DNA of 64,000 nucleotides from Symsagittifera roscoffensis (Eukaryota > Xenacoelomorpha > Acoela > Convolutidae), in NCBI RefSeq assembly GCF_963678635.1, contig NC_087064.1, positions 39,362,532-39,426,531 of the forward strand. The letters are read 5' to 3'. The position numbers and the translations under genes are program-made. Positions 39,090 to 48,671 of the stretch are shown in pieces. The notes below the pieces were generated by a model. It saw only the letters and a list, made by a program, of their open reading frames with translations. It was not told the origin of the DNA and searched no databases. Each line of letters opens with the position of its first letter. Positions within the stretch are counted from its first letter, which is position 1.

Positions 39090-41213
39090 GGTTTAAATTC
39101 TTCCCTTCTTTTTTGAAGGTTGATGGTGAATCTCACACAAACAGTAGTCATTTTAGTTTAATCGTCAGAGAAAAGTCTGGAAAAGATCAACACTTAGTTT
39201 TTTTTGGATGATTTCTTTGCCAAATTTCAATTCGGGCCAAACATGTATGAATTCAAGCTGATTGTGAGCTTTTTTATTGGTTTTTATTGCTCCAATCAGT
39301 CAAAATGCATTTGCATTCTCTAAGTGAAAACGCATGTGGTTCAGTTGTTTTTTCCCTTATGTTTTTTCCCAACCGATTAAAAATCTTTTTCACTTTTAGT
39401 GAAAATACGTTTGGTTTTGTTTTTCCACCGAGTTTTGGAGACTAATGTTTAGAATTTTTTTGAGTGCAAGGATTTCTTTCGATAGTCATCTGTACAAACC
39501 ATCAGAAAAAAGTCGACAAAACATTAATTGCTACGTTTTTTGGAACATATAATTGTTAACTATCAATTCAGGCCAAATCTACATATAATAAAGCAGGCTG
39601 TGAACTTAGTTATCAGTCGTGATTGCTCAAAATTGTTGGAAATGCGTTTTATTTCTCACAGTGCAAACGCATTTGGCTTAAATTCTTCCCCTCATTTTTG
39701 AAGGTTGATGTTGAATCTAACACAAACAGTAGTCATTTTCGTTTAATCGTCAGAGAAAAGTCTGGAAAAGATCAACACCTAAGTTTTTTTTGGATGATTA
39801 CTTTGCCAAATTTTAATTCGGGCCAAAACTGTATAAATTCAAGCAGTTAATTGTCCAATGAGTTCAAAATGCATTTGCATTCTCTCAGTGAATACGCATG
39901 TGGCTCAGTTTTTTCCCTAATGTTTTTTCCCAATCAATTAAAAATCATTTTCACTCTCAGTGAAAAAACGTTTGGTTTTGTTTTTTCCGCGAATTTTGGA
40001 GACTAATAGTTAGACTTTTTTGAGTGAAAGGACTTCTTTTTTGATAATCAATCATGAAGCTGACTGTCAATGACTTTCAATGACTTTCAAGACTGGTTGA
40101 AACTGTTGCAACATCAGCACCTAAGCTTTAGTTTAGATCATATCTTTACCAAATAACATTTCAGGCCAAATCAACATAAAGTCAAGCCGGTTGTAAGCTT
40201 TATCATTGGTCGTGATTGCTTCCATCAGCTCAAAATTATTTTCACTCACTTGGCGAAAAGAGGTTTGCTTCATTTTCCCCCCATGTTTTGGAGACTGACA
40301 TATAATTTTTTGGTTCCATCTTAGCCAATTAAAATTTCAGCCCAAATCAACGTAAAGTCAAGCCAATTGTGAGCTTTATTATCGGCCGTGATTGCTCCAA
40401 GCAGCTCAAAATAATTTTCACTCTCTTATTGAAAAGAGGTCTGATTTATTTTTTCCACATATTTTGGAGACTGATATATATTTTTTTTGATTATGGGATT
40501 TTTTTTGATATTCAACCATGAAGCTGATTTCCAACGAGCTGAGACCATTTTTGGTAACTTCGTTTAAATTGATGCCTTTGATTTAATAAAAAAATCTCGA
40601 AAACCGTCGATCTGAACAAACCATCAGAAAAAAGTCGGGAAAACATCAATTGCTGCGTTTTTTGGAATATATCATTATTAACTATCAATTCAGGCAAAAT
40701 CTACATAAACTAAAGCAGGCTGCGAGCCTAATTATCAGTCATGATTGCTCATAATAGTTCAAAAAACTTTTTCCTTTTCTCAGTGAAAACGCATCTGGTT
40801 TATTTTTTTACCCTCTTTTTTGAAGGTCGAATTTTATGTTTTTAAATTAACAGTACTTAAATTAGTCAAACCGTAAGAAAAAATTCTGGAAAAAAACTAT
40901 ACAAACATTTGTTTTGGATCAGTTTTTTGCCAATTATCAATTCAGGCTAAGTCTCCAAGAAGTCAAGCAGTCTGTTAGTTTATTATCAATTGTGATTGCT
41001 CCAATCAGTTCAAAGTAACTTCCACACACAGTGAAAAGAAGTCTGGTTTTGTTTCCCAGTTTTGGAGACTGATATTAAGATTTTTTCTGATTAATTTTTT
41101 TATAAACAATCATGAATCTGATTTTCAATGAGCTGAGATCGTTTGAGTTTGTTTAGATTGTTGCCTATTATTAAAAAAGAATTCTCCGAAACTTTCAATT
41201 TCTAGAAAACATC

Positions 41214-41700
41214 AGTGTAAGACACATGTTCACTGTGTGGCGACCTGGTAGGGTTTGGGTACGCTCGCTCGAAGAGGGTGAGTACCTCATTACTTTTCCT
41301 AGCCATAGAGTTTCTTAGTTTTAATATTGAGGCATCATTATAATTGGTGAGTGACATTAAGTTAGTTTCAACGGGTGCGTGGCCGTGTCATCTCCCACTT
41401 TTTTAATCAGCAAGAGCGAGAAGAAATTCTATGGCGAGATGACGTAAGTAGTCAGAAATTTTTTTTTATCCACGACACTTCTCATAGTGCAAATTTTGTG
41501 AAGATGTTGAAAGGATGTGAAATGTAGTAGTATGTCATTTATGCCCCGCAGTGAGTTGAGGTGGAGTAGATAAATTTCTTTTTCTGATGCAATTTGTAAG
41601 GCTGATGATAGAGAAGTGGAATACTACTTGACGATAACCCGGAGCTATGCGATCAATGGGGACATTGAAGGGGACTGTCCGGGGAGTATGTGTCAATTCC
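41214..41700. other. Non-coding, non-satellite junction segment
   Basis: The satellite stops sharply after TTTCTAGAAAACATCAG and sequence of different composition begins (GGCGACCTGGTAGGGTTTGG). I see no open frame or protein similarity in it. It may be the 5' part of the element whose conserved module starts at 41701, but nothing in the sequence proves that. Confidence 0.4.
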
Positions 41701-42632
41701 CCGGATTGGCACAGCGAGCGGAACCTCCCGTCGCAGCACGAAAACGACGTTAGAGGCCTAAGTCGTCATATATTGATATGAAGGAGGCTAGAATATTCTA
41801 GAAGGAATTTTTTTTTAAAATTCGAATTGCGATGTTACATTTCTGAGAAATGTAAAAACGGCCATGTATAGCCGGAAAATAGAAAAAAAACAACTACAAC
41901 TGAATTAGCGAGAGACAGGCTGTCGAGAAAAATGAAAGAAAAAGCGAAGCCTCTTATCGTGAAGATGGTCGAGAAAGTTGAAAGAAAAAAGCGAAGCCTC
42001 TTATTGCGACGATCGCGCACGATCGCGCACGATAAGACATTTAACTGAAGTAATTAACCAGAAATGAGGCTTCATTGGGGAAGAAGGAAGGAGCAGTACC
42101 CTCCCGTGCCACGACGTTAGAGTGATAACGACGCTATTACTGGAAGAGCGCGGAAGCGGAGGCTCGACACCCAGAGACTGATATATGGTAAAAGACTGTA
42201 GTAAACTAACTTTTTGGCAACTCTGATGTCCTAAAAAATTGAATTAACACTGGTATTATTTGTTATTTTAGAGAATGAGTAGCTAGAGAGAGGAATGGGT
42301 CAATCCATCTCCAATGGATTTAATATAGAACTGTCACCAAAAACATAGTAAAATAGGATATTCGAGCCGTGTTTTTAATAGCAATCAAGTAGTCTGGGGA
42401 TCTGAGACCCAGCTGTGTGGTTATCTTCGCATGTTAGCGGAAGCTGAATAAAAGTAGTTTGACTGATGGCCTGAAAATAGAAACTTTTTACTTAGCCCGA
42501 AACAGACCAGAAAATCAACTGGCTAGGTCGAGACGGTGAAAAACGAGTAGAATGTAGGAAATTGACGCCGGCCAGTCGTCTATAGGTACTTTTTCTACGC
42601 TCCGTCACTGTGTATTATTCGGGCGAATGTTA
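41701..42632 (+). repeat. Left copy of a 0.9-kb retroelement-associated module
   Basis: Matches 51160-52000 in the same orientation. The match is strongest in the last 400 bp (GGGTCAATCCATCTCCAATG through TTTTTCTACGCTCCGTC to GGGCGAATGTTA), where I estimate high-80s percent identity. It contains no ORF of note. Since the right copy directly follows the Penelope-like ORF, the module is best read as that element's 3' non-coding end or its pseudo-LTR. Penelope-like elements are known for partial tandem copies of this type. A separate short repeat inserted twice is the alternative. Confidence 0.65.
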
Positions 42633-42654
42633 AAAATCACTATAGCCACAGCAA

Positions 42655-43077
42655 AATTACTGTCAGAATGTGTCTCTGTACTTCACAAAATATTCTCCAA
42701 AACTAAACACGAAGAAAACTGAGCTCACCACAAGAAAACTAGAACCATGTTTACCATCACTGAAGTCAGCATTTTCTAAGTCAAGAGTGGTTTATAAACT
42801 GTCATGTAGTTGATACACTTCCACCTATGTCGGACAAACTGTTCGACATTTGACCACTAGAATTGAGGAATATAAGAAAGCAGACTCACCGGTAGGCCTC
42901 CACCTTCAGCAATGCCAACTTGAGGGAAAAAGCGCAGATCTTAGTTGAGAAACTATAGACAGGTCAAACAACTAAACAAAATTGTTTACACTAGAGGCAA
43001 TACATATCAGGAAAGAGAAACTGGGCGTGAACACGCGCGATGAGTATAGGAGCAGGGAAATAACACTGAAAATTTAG
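42655..43077 (+). pseudogene. Penelope-like GIY-YIG endonuclease fragment
   Basis: C-terminal endonuclease end of a Penelope-like element. The readable pieces are TTRKLEPCLPSLKSAF, RVVYKLSCS, TSTYVGQTVRHLTTRIEEY, SPVGLHLQQCQ, and a closing LEAIHIRKEKLGVNTRDE before a TAG at 43075. The GIY-YIG hallmarks are present: VYKL for the first strand, YVGQT, an Arg in TTRIEE, and the Glu of LEAIHIR with Asn in VNTRDE. At least three in-frame stops interrupt it, so it is dead. The RT part that should precede it is absent; the module ending at 42632 lies directly upstream instead. It is diverged from the endonuclease at 50940-51160, so it is not a simple duplicate of it. Confidence 0.85.
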
Positions 43078-43409
43078 TTCCAAAACATTTTTGGTTTTTT
43101 ATTTAAAACGTACATGTCTAAATCGAAATTATGACTCAGAAATTTCCAGACAAAATGATTCAAAACTGTTCAATTATTTTTAGAGGTTAAAAGTATTTTA
43201 ATCTTAATAGTAAATTAGAGGTCAACTGTGATGGGCTAATTTTTTAAGATGAGTGTTTAGAACCAAAATGTATGTGAAGTATTGTAAATAAAATTTGTAA
43301 ATTGATGTTTTATCGTCATTTAGATTAGTTTATTGTAAAAATCCTGACAATACAAATAGTTGCGAAAACGTTTGAAATTTATTTTTTTAGCAAAAATTTC
43401 CGGAGTTGA

Positions 43410-44080
43410 TAATATTTAGCAAAAAAGATCAAGGCAGAAACCATAATTCAAAGCTCAATATAAAAATATATGATAACAAAATAGGAGAAAAACCAGAAGT
43501 TGAATATTTTGGGTTAATTCTAGAACAGTTCCTAACCTATCAGTGAGAAGGTGAAAATTTATTAAGAAAAATGGCTTGCGGGATCTAAACATTACAATCG
43601 ATTAAAAAAAAACACTGATAATCAAAAACTGATTACTTTTTTTGAACTCTTCATTTATAAGCCATCTGCATTACCCAGCAATACTATTAGGCAGTTTGAC
43701 ATCCATTCTAATAATATTCCTTGAAAAACAACTGAGTTGGGCAAAAAAGACCTGCTGTGCCAGAAAAAAAATTGATTCTTCATCCGATCTCAAGGTGGAA
43801 TACAAGGTACTTCCGGTTTCCTTGTTTCTCGATTAGAAAATAGTTTGCCATCTATAGAAAATCAAACATACCTTACTATCGGCATACTTAAAAATCGAGT
43901 ACGTGAACAACACATTTGACGAAAACCAAAGAACTAAAAAACTACACTTTCAAGCAAGATTCAGCATTCATATCGAAATTTTTATTTTCAGAAAATCCAA
44001 ATCGAAATGCAAATTCGAACAGAAGAGCAGCAGTTTAACTTACAAGACTAAGAAATTTTAATTTAAGAAAAATTTTCTAT
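43410..44080 (+). pseudogene. Decayed LINE-like reverse transcriptase C-terminus (tentative)
   Basis: AT-rich and full of stops, but several short pieces fall in the order seen at the end of CR1/Jockey-type non-LTR reverse transcriptases: EYFGLILEQFL, then SHLHYPAILLGS, then KKTCCARKKI, then EYKVLPVSLF. In that family the corresponding blocks are the palm end (YLGV.LD), the LNYC..VWG block, the QKRA.R block and the LKILPV..L block. The rest of 43080-45240 shows nothing recognisable apart from the inverted RT fragment at 44711. The call rests on short weak matches and could be chance. Confidence 0.4.
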
Positions 44081-44710
44081 CCATTTTTTGTGAAGATCCT
44101 TCTATGGCAACTATGAAAAACAACATGGAAACAATTTAAATTTATTTGATATTAAAATTCTAAACATTTTTTATGATTTGTAAATAAATTTATAACCCAG
44201 AAAAGCTGTGCGACTAACAGTGGCTCAATAATATTCATTATGTTTCTTCAATTAAAGTGTTTTTTTTTACATAAACCTATTTTCTCTGCAGTTTGTTACG
44301 GGTTTCTCTGCAGTTGTTAGTTTTCTCAATCTGGTTGAGTAGATTGGAAAAGATCTGACTCTTTACTTTTATCCACGTCATTTTTTTTCTTTTCTTTCAT
44401 GAATTTTTAATGTTCTTTTTCAATTGGGTGAAATGATGAAGGACGAGTGTTGTAGCTTCAGTTACCATGATAAAAAGCAAACTTTCCTTCATTTTGGATA
44501 GTCGAAAACCATATCCAAATACCAACTTGTGATTTACAAATGACATCTACCGATTCATAAACGGCGTCTTTCGGTTTTAAGTGCCATCCCCCCGATTGAC
44601 TAACGCCCTAACGCGATTAACAATGGAGTTTTTTCGATTTTAATAAATGGTGGGATGGTTTATTTCACCCCGGATATCGAATTTTTCTTCACTCCTATGA
44701 TTCCACGTTT

Positions 44711-44848
44711 GAATTATACTGTGTACTAGTAGTCGGTCCCAAAAAAACAAAGTTCGTACTTCTCAGTGTTCAAGCTCAGGCCGTAATTTTGTTCCGATTT
44801 CAGAATGATTTTAAGGTCCCGGAGTACAACCGTATAGTCGTCGGCTAA
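44711..44848 (-). pseudogene. Inverted fragment of the neighbouring reverse transcriptase
   Basis: The reverse complement of this segment matches 46622-46759 at roughly 90 percent identity by eye, including CCGACGACTAT, GGCCTGAGCTTGAACA and GGGACCGACTACTAGTACAC. It encodes the stretch just after the RT catalytic box (ADDYRVVL...GLSLN..KCE in the + copy). With its partner it forms a long inverted repeat, arms about 138 bp and 1.77 kb apart. Confidence 0.85.
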
Positions 44849-45444
44849 ATTCCATGATCTAAATACCAGATGTTGTGATAGCCTAATTGTTGTGATAGAT
44901 TTATTAAATAGATTTGTTATGTTTGATGTTTGTGCCTGTTAGTGGAGCGGCCTCTGAGGGATTTGAGAGACAGTCTGTCAAGTGGCTTTCTGTGGGGAGG
45001 TGGGAAACTGGAACTGGCTTGAAGAGTCTGGTGGTGCACCGCTGGACCTACTGAGCTCGGGTGAGATTGTTCCTTGTTTTTGGTTTTTATAATTCGATTT
45101 TATAATTTAAATTAATTAAATTGTCTTTCTTTTTTTTTATTTGCTGACTTATAAAATTCCCATTAAGCGCTTATCATGGGTTAGTTCAGTCCCCTAAAGT
45201 TCAGTCAAAATCCTTTTTTTTACCTTTATGCTGCGTCAAGATGAGGAAAAACAACAAAAAGTGTACAAGCAAAGATTGCTTAAAACCTTCAGGACTGATT
45301 AATTGGATTAAATTGTTGATTTAGTTGGTATCATATCAGTTGTGTAAATATTTCTCTTAGCGACTCTTAGAAAGTCCAATGGTTTCAATGTCCTTTATGC
45401 GTTGGTGTAAAATCTGTTAGTAACCGACAATAGGTAATGAGTTA

Positions 45445-48033
45445 GTGCTAGAAAATTATGTTAATACAGCCATCTCAAATGTCCGAGTACTCAAGAGAGT
45501 ACCAAAAGACTCGCGTGTTCCCTTGGCGGAAAGTCTGTCGGACAAATTAAATGACGTCGTCTACAGTGTAGAAGATGTTACAAAATGGCTAATTTTTTTA
45601 ACGTCGTTCTTGTTTTGTTTGGAGCAATCGAAAAGAAGTGGACGCAAACAGACCACAAGCATGAGCTCTTTGATAAATAAAAAAATTCGAGCAAATGACG
45701 TGTCACTTCCAAAACCCCTTCCCCAAGTTTCAAGCCCGCCTCTGAGTGACCTCGAGCAGAGAAAAAGCTAATAAAGAGTAAGCTCGATGAAGGAAATGTA
45801 AAGGGAGGAATAAGGCTTGTTGCTTCGGATGACAAAATTGCTCCTTATTCAAGTGATAACTACCAAAAATTGTTGGCTAAGCACCCTCAGCGAGCCAAAT
45901 TTGCAGCTCCAAATCCAGAAAGTTTGGATAGTTTTTTCGTAACCGATTTTGACCTATACAAAACGATAATGTCCTTTCCGAATGGATCAGCAGTAGGTCC
46001 TGATAAAACACTTCCTCAAATTTTTAAAGATCTTGCTAGTAAGTCGAATGGCAGTGCAGGTCTTAATTTTCTGTAATCGCTGACTAAGCTGATAAACCTC
46101 ATTGGAGATGGCAAAATATCCGAAAACCTAAGACTTTTCTTTTTTGGCGCAAAGCTTATCGCCCTCATAAATATAGACGGAGTGTTGAGACCGATTGCCA
46201 TAGGCAACACGCTGAGACGTATCGCGTCTAAATGCGCTGGAAGCAAGGCCCTCTTCGAGTGACAAAAATTTTTCGGAAATGTACAGGTAGGATGCGGTAC
46301 CAAACGAGGAGCAGAAATAGCTGCACACTCGTTTCGAAATCTAATTGAACGCGACGACAATCCAAAATGGACTGTTCTTTTTAAACTAGATTTTAAGAAT
46401 GCCTTTAACTCTCTAAATAGAGAAACAATGCTGAATCATGTTTATTCAAATCGCCCCGAATTGTATAATTACACTCATTGCGCGTATGGTAAACCTAGTT
46501 ACTTTTTTTATGGAAGCTCTGTCATAATGTCAGAAGGCGGAACTCAGCAAGGTGATCCTGAAGCCCATTCTTTTTTGCGGAAACAATTCATACACTAGTC
46601 AAACAGTTAGATGATAGAAATTTAGCCGACGACTATAGGGTTGTACTCTGGGACCTGAAAAACAATCTGAAATCGGAACAAATTTACGGCCTGAGCTTGA
46701 ACATTGAGAAGTGCGAATTTTGTTTTTTGGGACCGACTACTAGTACACAGTATCATTCAATTTTAACACAATTTCGAAAAATATGCCCCAATACAAAAAT
46801 AGAAACAAAAGAAGAACTCCTCATTTTAGGATCTCCAATCGGCGAACTTTGCCGAAAAGAACTGCTCGACGAAAAAATTAAGGAGCTTGAAAAAATCTCG
46901 GATGTCGTTGACAAACTAGACGCCCATAGTGGTTTTAAACTCCTGAAAAATTGCTTTAAAATGCCAAAACTCCTATACTTTTGCCTACGAGCCCTTGTTT
47001 TTTGCAAAATGATTTTTTGGAACGCTACGACAAATTCTTAAGAAGTTCGTTATGCAAGGTCACTAACGTAAAAATGGAAGATAACCATTTTTACTAGCAG
47101 TTCTCCCGGCTGCCAAAGGTGGCTTGGGCGTTTCTTCCGCTCGTCTACTCGCTTTACTCGCTTTCTTAGCCTCAGCAGTAGGAGTAGAAGATGCCTTGAG
47201 CGAAAACTTTGGTTTGGAGCATGTGGATGGAACCTATGATGATGCGCTTAAACGGTGATTTTAACTTGGAAAAATTGAAATGGCTCCGGAAAATGAAATC
47301 CAAAAAAATTGGACGTAGCCAATTTTTGACAGCGAAATTGCAGACTTGATTTTACGAGTCGGACGAACGGACGTAAAAAGATTCAACGCGTTTCAAGATA
47401 GATTTGGCTCCCAATGGTTGAACGTCATCCCGTGCAAAAGTTTAAGGTTGAAACTGTTGAACCAACATTTCAGAATTGCGATAGGATTTCAATTAGGCTC
47501 AAAAATATGAGATCAGCATAAATGCGAGTGCGGAAAAGATGTTTCCGAGAACGGTTGGCATGCTTCAGAAGACATTCAAACTTGAATGCCCTTCTGAAGC
47601 AGAGTTTATCTTCAGCTCACATTCCGTCTGTTTTAGAACCGCGACACCTCTACAGGACCGACCAGACGGTTTGATGCTCGTTCCATGGGCTGTTGGTAAG
47701 CAGCTCTTGTGGTATGTAATGATAGTAGACTCCTTAGCTCCTTGTAGGATTAATGCCGGGTCGGTTTGTAACCCTGGTACGGCTGTCCCTGAAGCTGAGG
47801 AGCAAAAAAATGACAAGTATAAAGATCTTGTAGATGATGGATATCTTTTTCAACCGCTAGCTTCTGAAATTCAGCACAGAAATTTTTTGAGCGAGCTTCG
47901 TAAGAACCTAAGCATATGCACTGAGGAACCCAGAGCAGGCAGCTTTTTAAAACAGAGAATCTCCCTGGCAATACAGATTGCGAACGCCGCTTGCGTACTC
48001 GGAACAATAAATGATAAAATAACTTTCGACTAA
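45445..48033 (+). pseudogene. Reverse transcriptase with CxC-type finger and PD-(D/E)XK-like C-terminus
   Basis: Broken polyprotein of an endonuclease-at-the-C-terminus reverse transcriptase, of a kind I recall from invertebrate genomes but cannot name to a clade. In order: an N-terminal RVLKRVPKDSR...LNDVV block (45490-45580); DLYKTIMSFPNGSAVGPD (45950-46005); FFFGAKLIALI and RPIAIGNTLRRIASK (46135-46235); GCGTKRGAEIAAH; RT motif A as LFKLDFKNAFNSLN (46380-46420); motif B as EGGTQQGDP (46530-46560); an LDD that may be what is left of motif C, with several residues apparently lost before it (46610); LSLNIEKCEF (46690-46725); a CECGKDV...GWH finger-like piece (47520-47565); and a nuclease-like end RPDGLMLVPW...LLWYVMIVDSLAP...FLKQRISLAIQ..NAACVLGT to the TAA at 48031. 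The usual Asp after LLW appears as Tyr. Several frameshifts and stops make it inactive. A possible leader finger (FQCPLC near 45390) precedes it. Confidence 0.85.
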
Positions 48034-48303
48034 ATTTTTTATTTGTAACACTTGTACATTATATTTTCTCGTGTCGAGTTGCGTGTTCTTATTGAAGAAA
48101 CGTAACCCGTATCAATTTTAATTGAAAAGGGCTTAAACACTTGTCATCTTCTTTTATCATCACTTCCATATCTAAAAATTCCAAAGATTTTGACTGGAAT
48201 ACGTGATGAAGGGACTCCTGACTGTAACCTCGGTTACTATGATACTTTTGATAGTAACTGAGGTACAGTTGAAGTATTTACAATCAAAGCGAAGACAAAT
48301 TAG
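48034..48303. other. Intergenic spacer with a strong hairpin
   Basis: No ORF of note. The only clear structure is a near-perfect inverted repeat at 48222-48268: left arm CTGTAACCTCGGTTACTAT, a 10-nt spacer, right arm ATAGTAACTGAGGTACAG. There is one extra base and one mismatch between the arms. It could belong to the 3' end of the upstream RT element or the 5' region of the Penelope-like element. Confidence 0.6.
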
Positions 48304-48588
48304 TGGCATTGTCTACTGCAGCAGAACGGGCACTCCCGATATTTTGAGGATCTGCGGAAGACAGAGATAATCGTCATAAAAACAAATGGTAGCCTTATCT
48401 CTAGAAGGAAGAGGAAGAATCCTGCGGCCCTCAGAGAGTATATTCAACTGCACCAGTCAAGTGAATTGGAGTTGAAGTCACTACGGCTGGTGCTGTCCCA
48501 TCGAGACCACCTGCCAGGAATTTTCTCAAGGATACGGGCCAAGACCAAGAAACCATCGCAGGGACGCCGCGGAGGTGTTGGCTGGTGA
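48304..48588 (+). CDS. Short open coding-like segment, possible N-terminal part of the Penelope-like protein
   Basis: An open frame of 94 codons with no Met, running from just after a TAG at 48301 to a TGA at 48586. It reads HSRYFEDLRKTEIIVIKTNG..., then a basic stretch SRRKRKNPAALREYIQLHQ, then LKSLRLVLSHRDHLPGIFS and a basic tail. Composition is protein-like (basic, leucine-rich, few low-complexity runs) and it lies 84 bp upstream of the recognisable Penelope-like ORF on the same strand. I recognise no domain. It may be the 5' end of that element's ORF cut off by an indel or stop, or part of another element. Confidence 0.4.
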   Translation, partial: WHCLLQQNGHSRYFEDLRKTEIIVIKTNGSLISRRKRKNPAALREYIQLHQSSELELKSLRLVLSHRDHLPGIFSRIRAKTKKPSQGRRGGVGW

Positions 48589-48671
48589 CCTCCTGCCGGA
48601 ACCGAACGACCAATAAGGGGTAAGATTTTGTTGTGGCTGTTTTTTCTTTGCTGAGTGCCACATGAGTTTAA

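Larger units (their letters stand above)
33689..39840. repeat. Higher-order satellite duplication, about 2.8-kb unit
   Basis: 33689-37046 and 37047 to about 39840 match at an offset near 3360 bp. The first copy is longer because it contains an extra internal tandem duplication of 581 bp (35749-36329 and 36330-36910). Without it both copies are close to 2.8 kb. A more diverged partial third copy follows to the end of the satellite at 41213. TA-dinucleotide runs at about 34346 and 37706 differ in length between the copies. Confidence 0.82.
2700..41213. repeat. Complex AT-rich satellite with higher-order repeats
   Basis: Almost all of this 38.5-kb stretch is built from one repeat family. Each submonomer carries recognisable blocks in a fixed order: TCAATTCAGGCCAAATCTAC, then TAAAGTCAAGCAGGCTGTGAGC, ATTATCGGTCGTGATTGCTCC, a short dyad around CTCTCAGTGAAAA, TCTGGTTTTGTTTTCCC, TTTTGGAGACTGAT, and CAGAAAAAAGTCTGGAAAA (each quoted up to about 20 bases). 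Some submonomers add a module of about 100 bp with ATCAATCATGAAGCTGATTT and GAGCTGAGACCGTTTCC. Spacing of the GTGATTGCT anchor from 28672 to 30328 runs 175, 355, 250, 260, 251 and 365 bp. The many short open frames in this region recur in every copy, share no protein family I recognise and simply track the repeat, so they are not genes. I saw no intact gene, tRNA or rRNA inside. Two minisatellite blocks interrupt it and are listed separately. Confidence 0.93.

Noticed and set aside
2700-41213. Dozens of 60-100-residue open frames inside the satellite, many starting MKLISNELRP or similar
   Set aside because: They recur with the repeat, appear on both strands, match no domain I know and are broken in sister copies. 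They are by-products of an AT-rich repeat with few stops in some frames.
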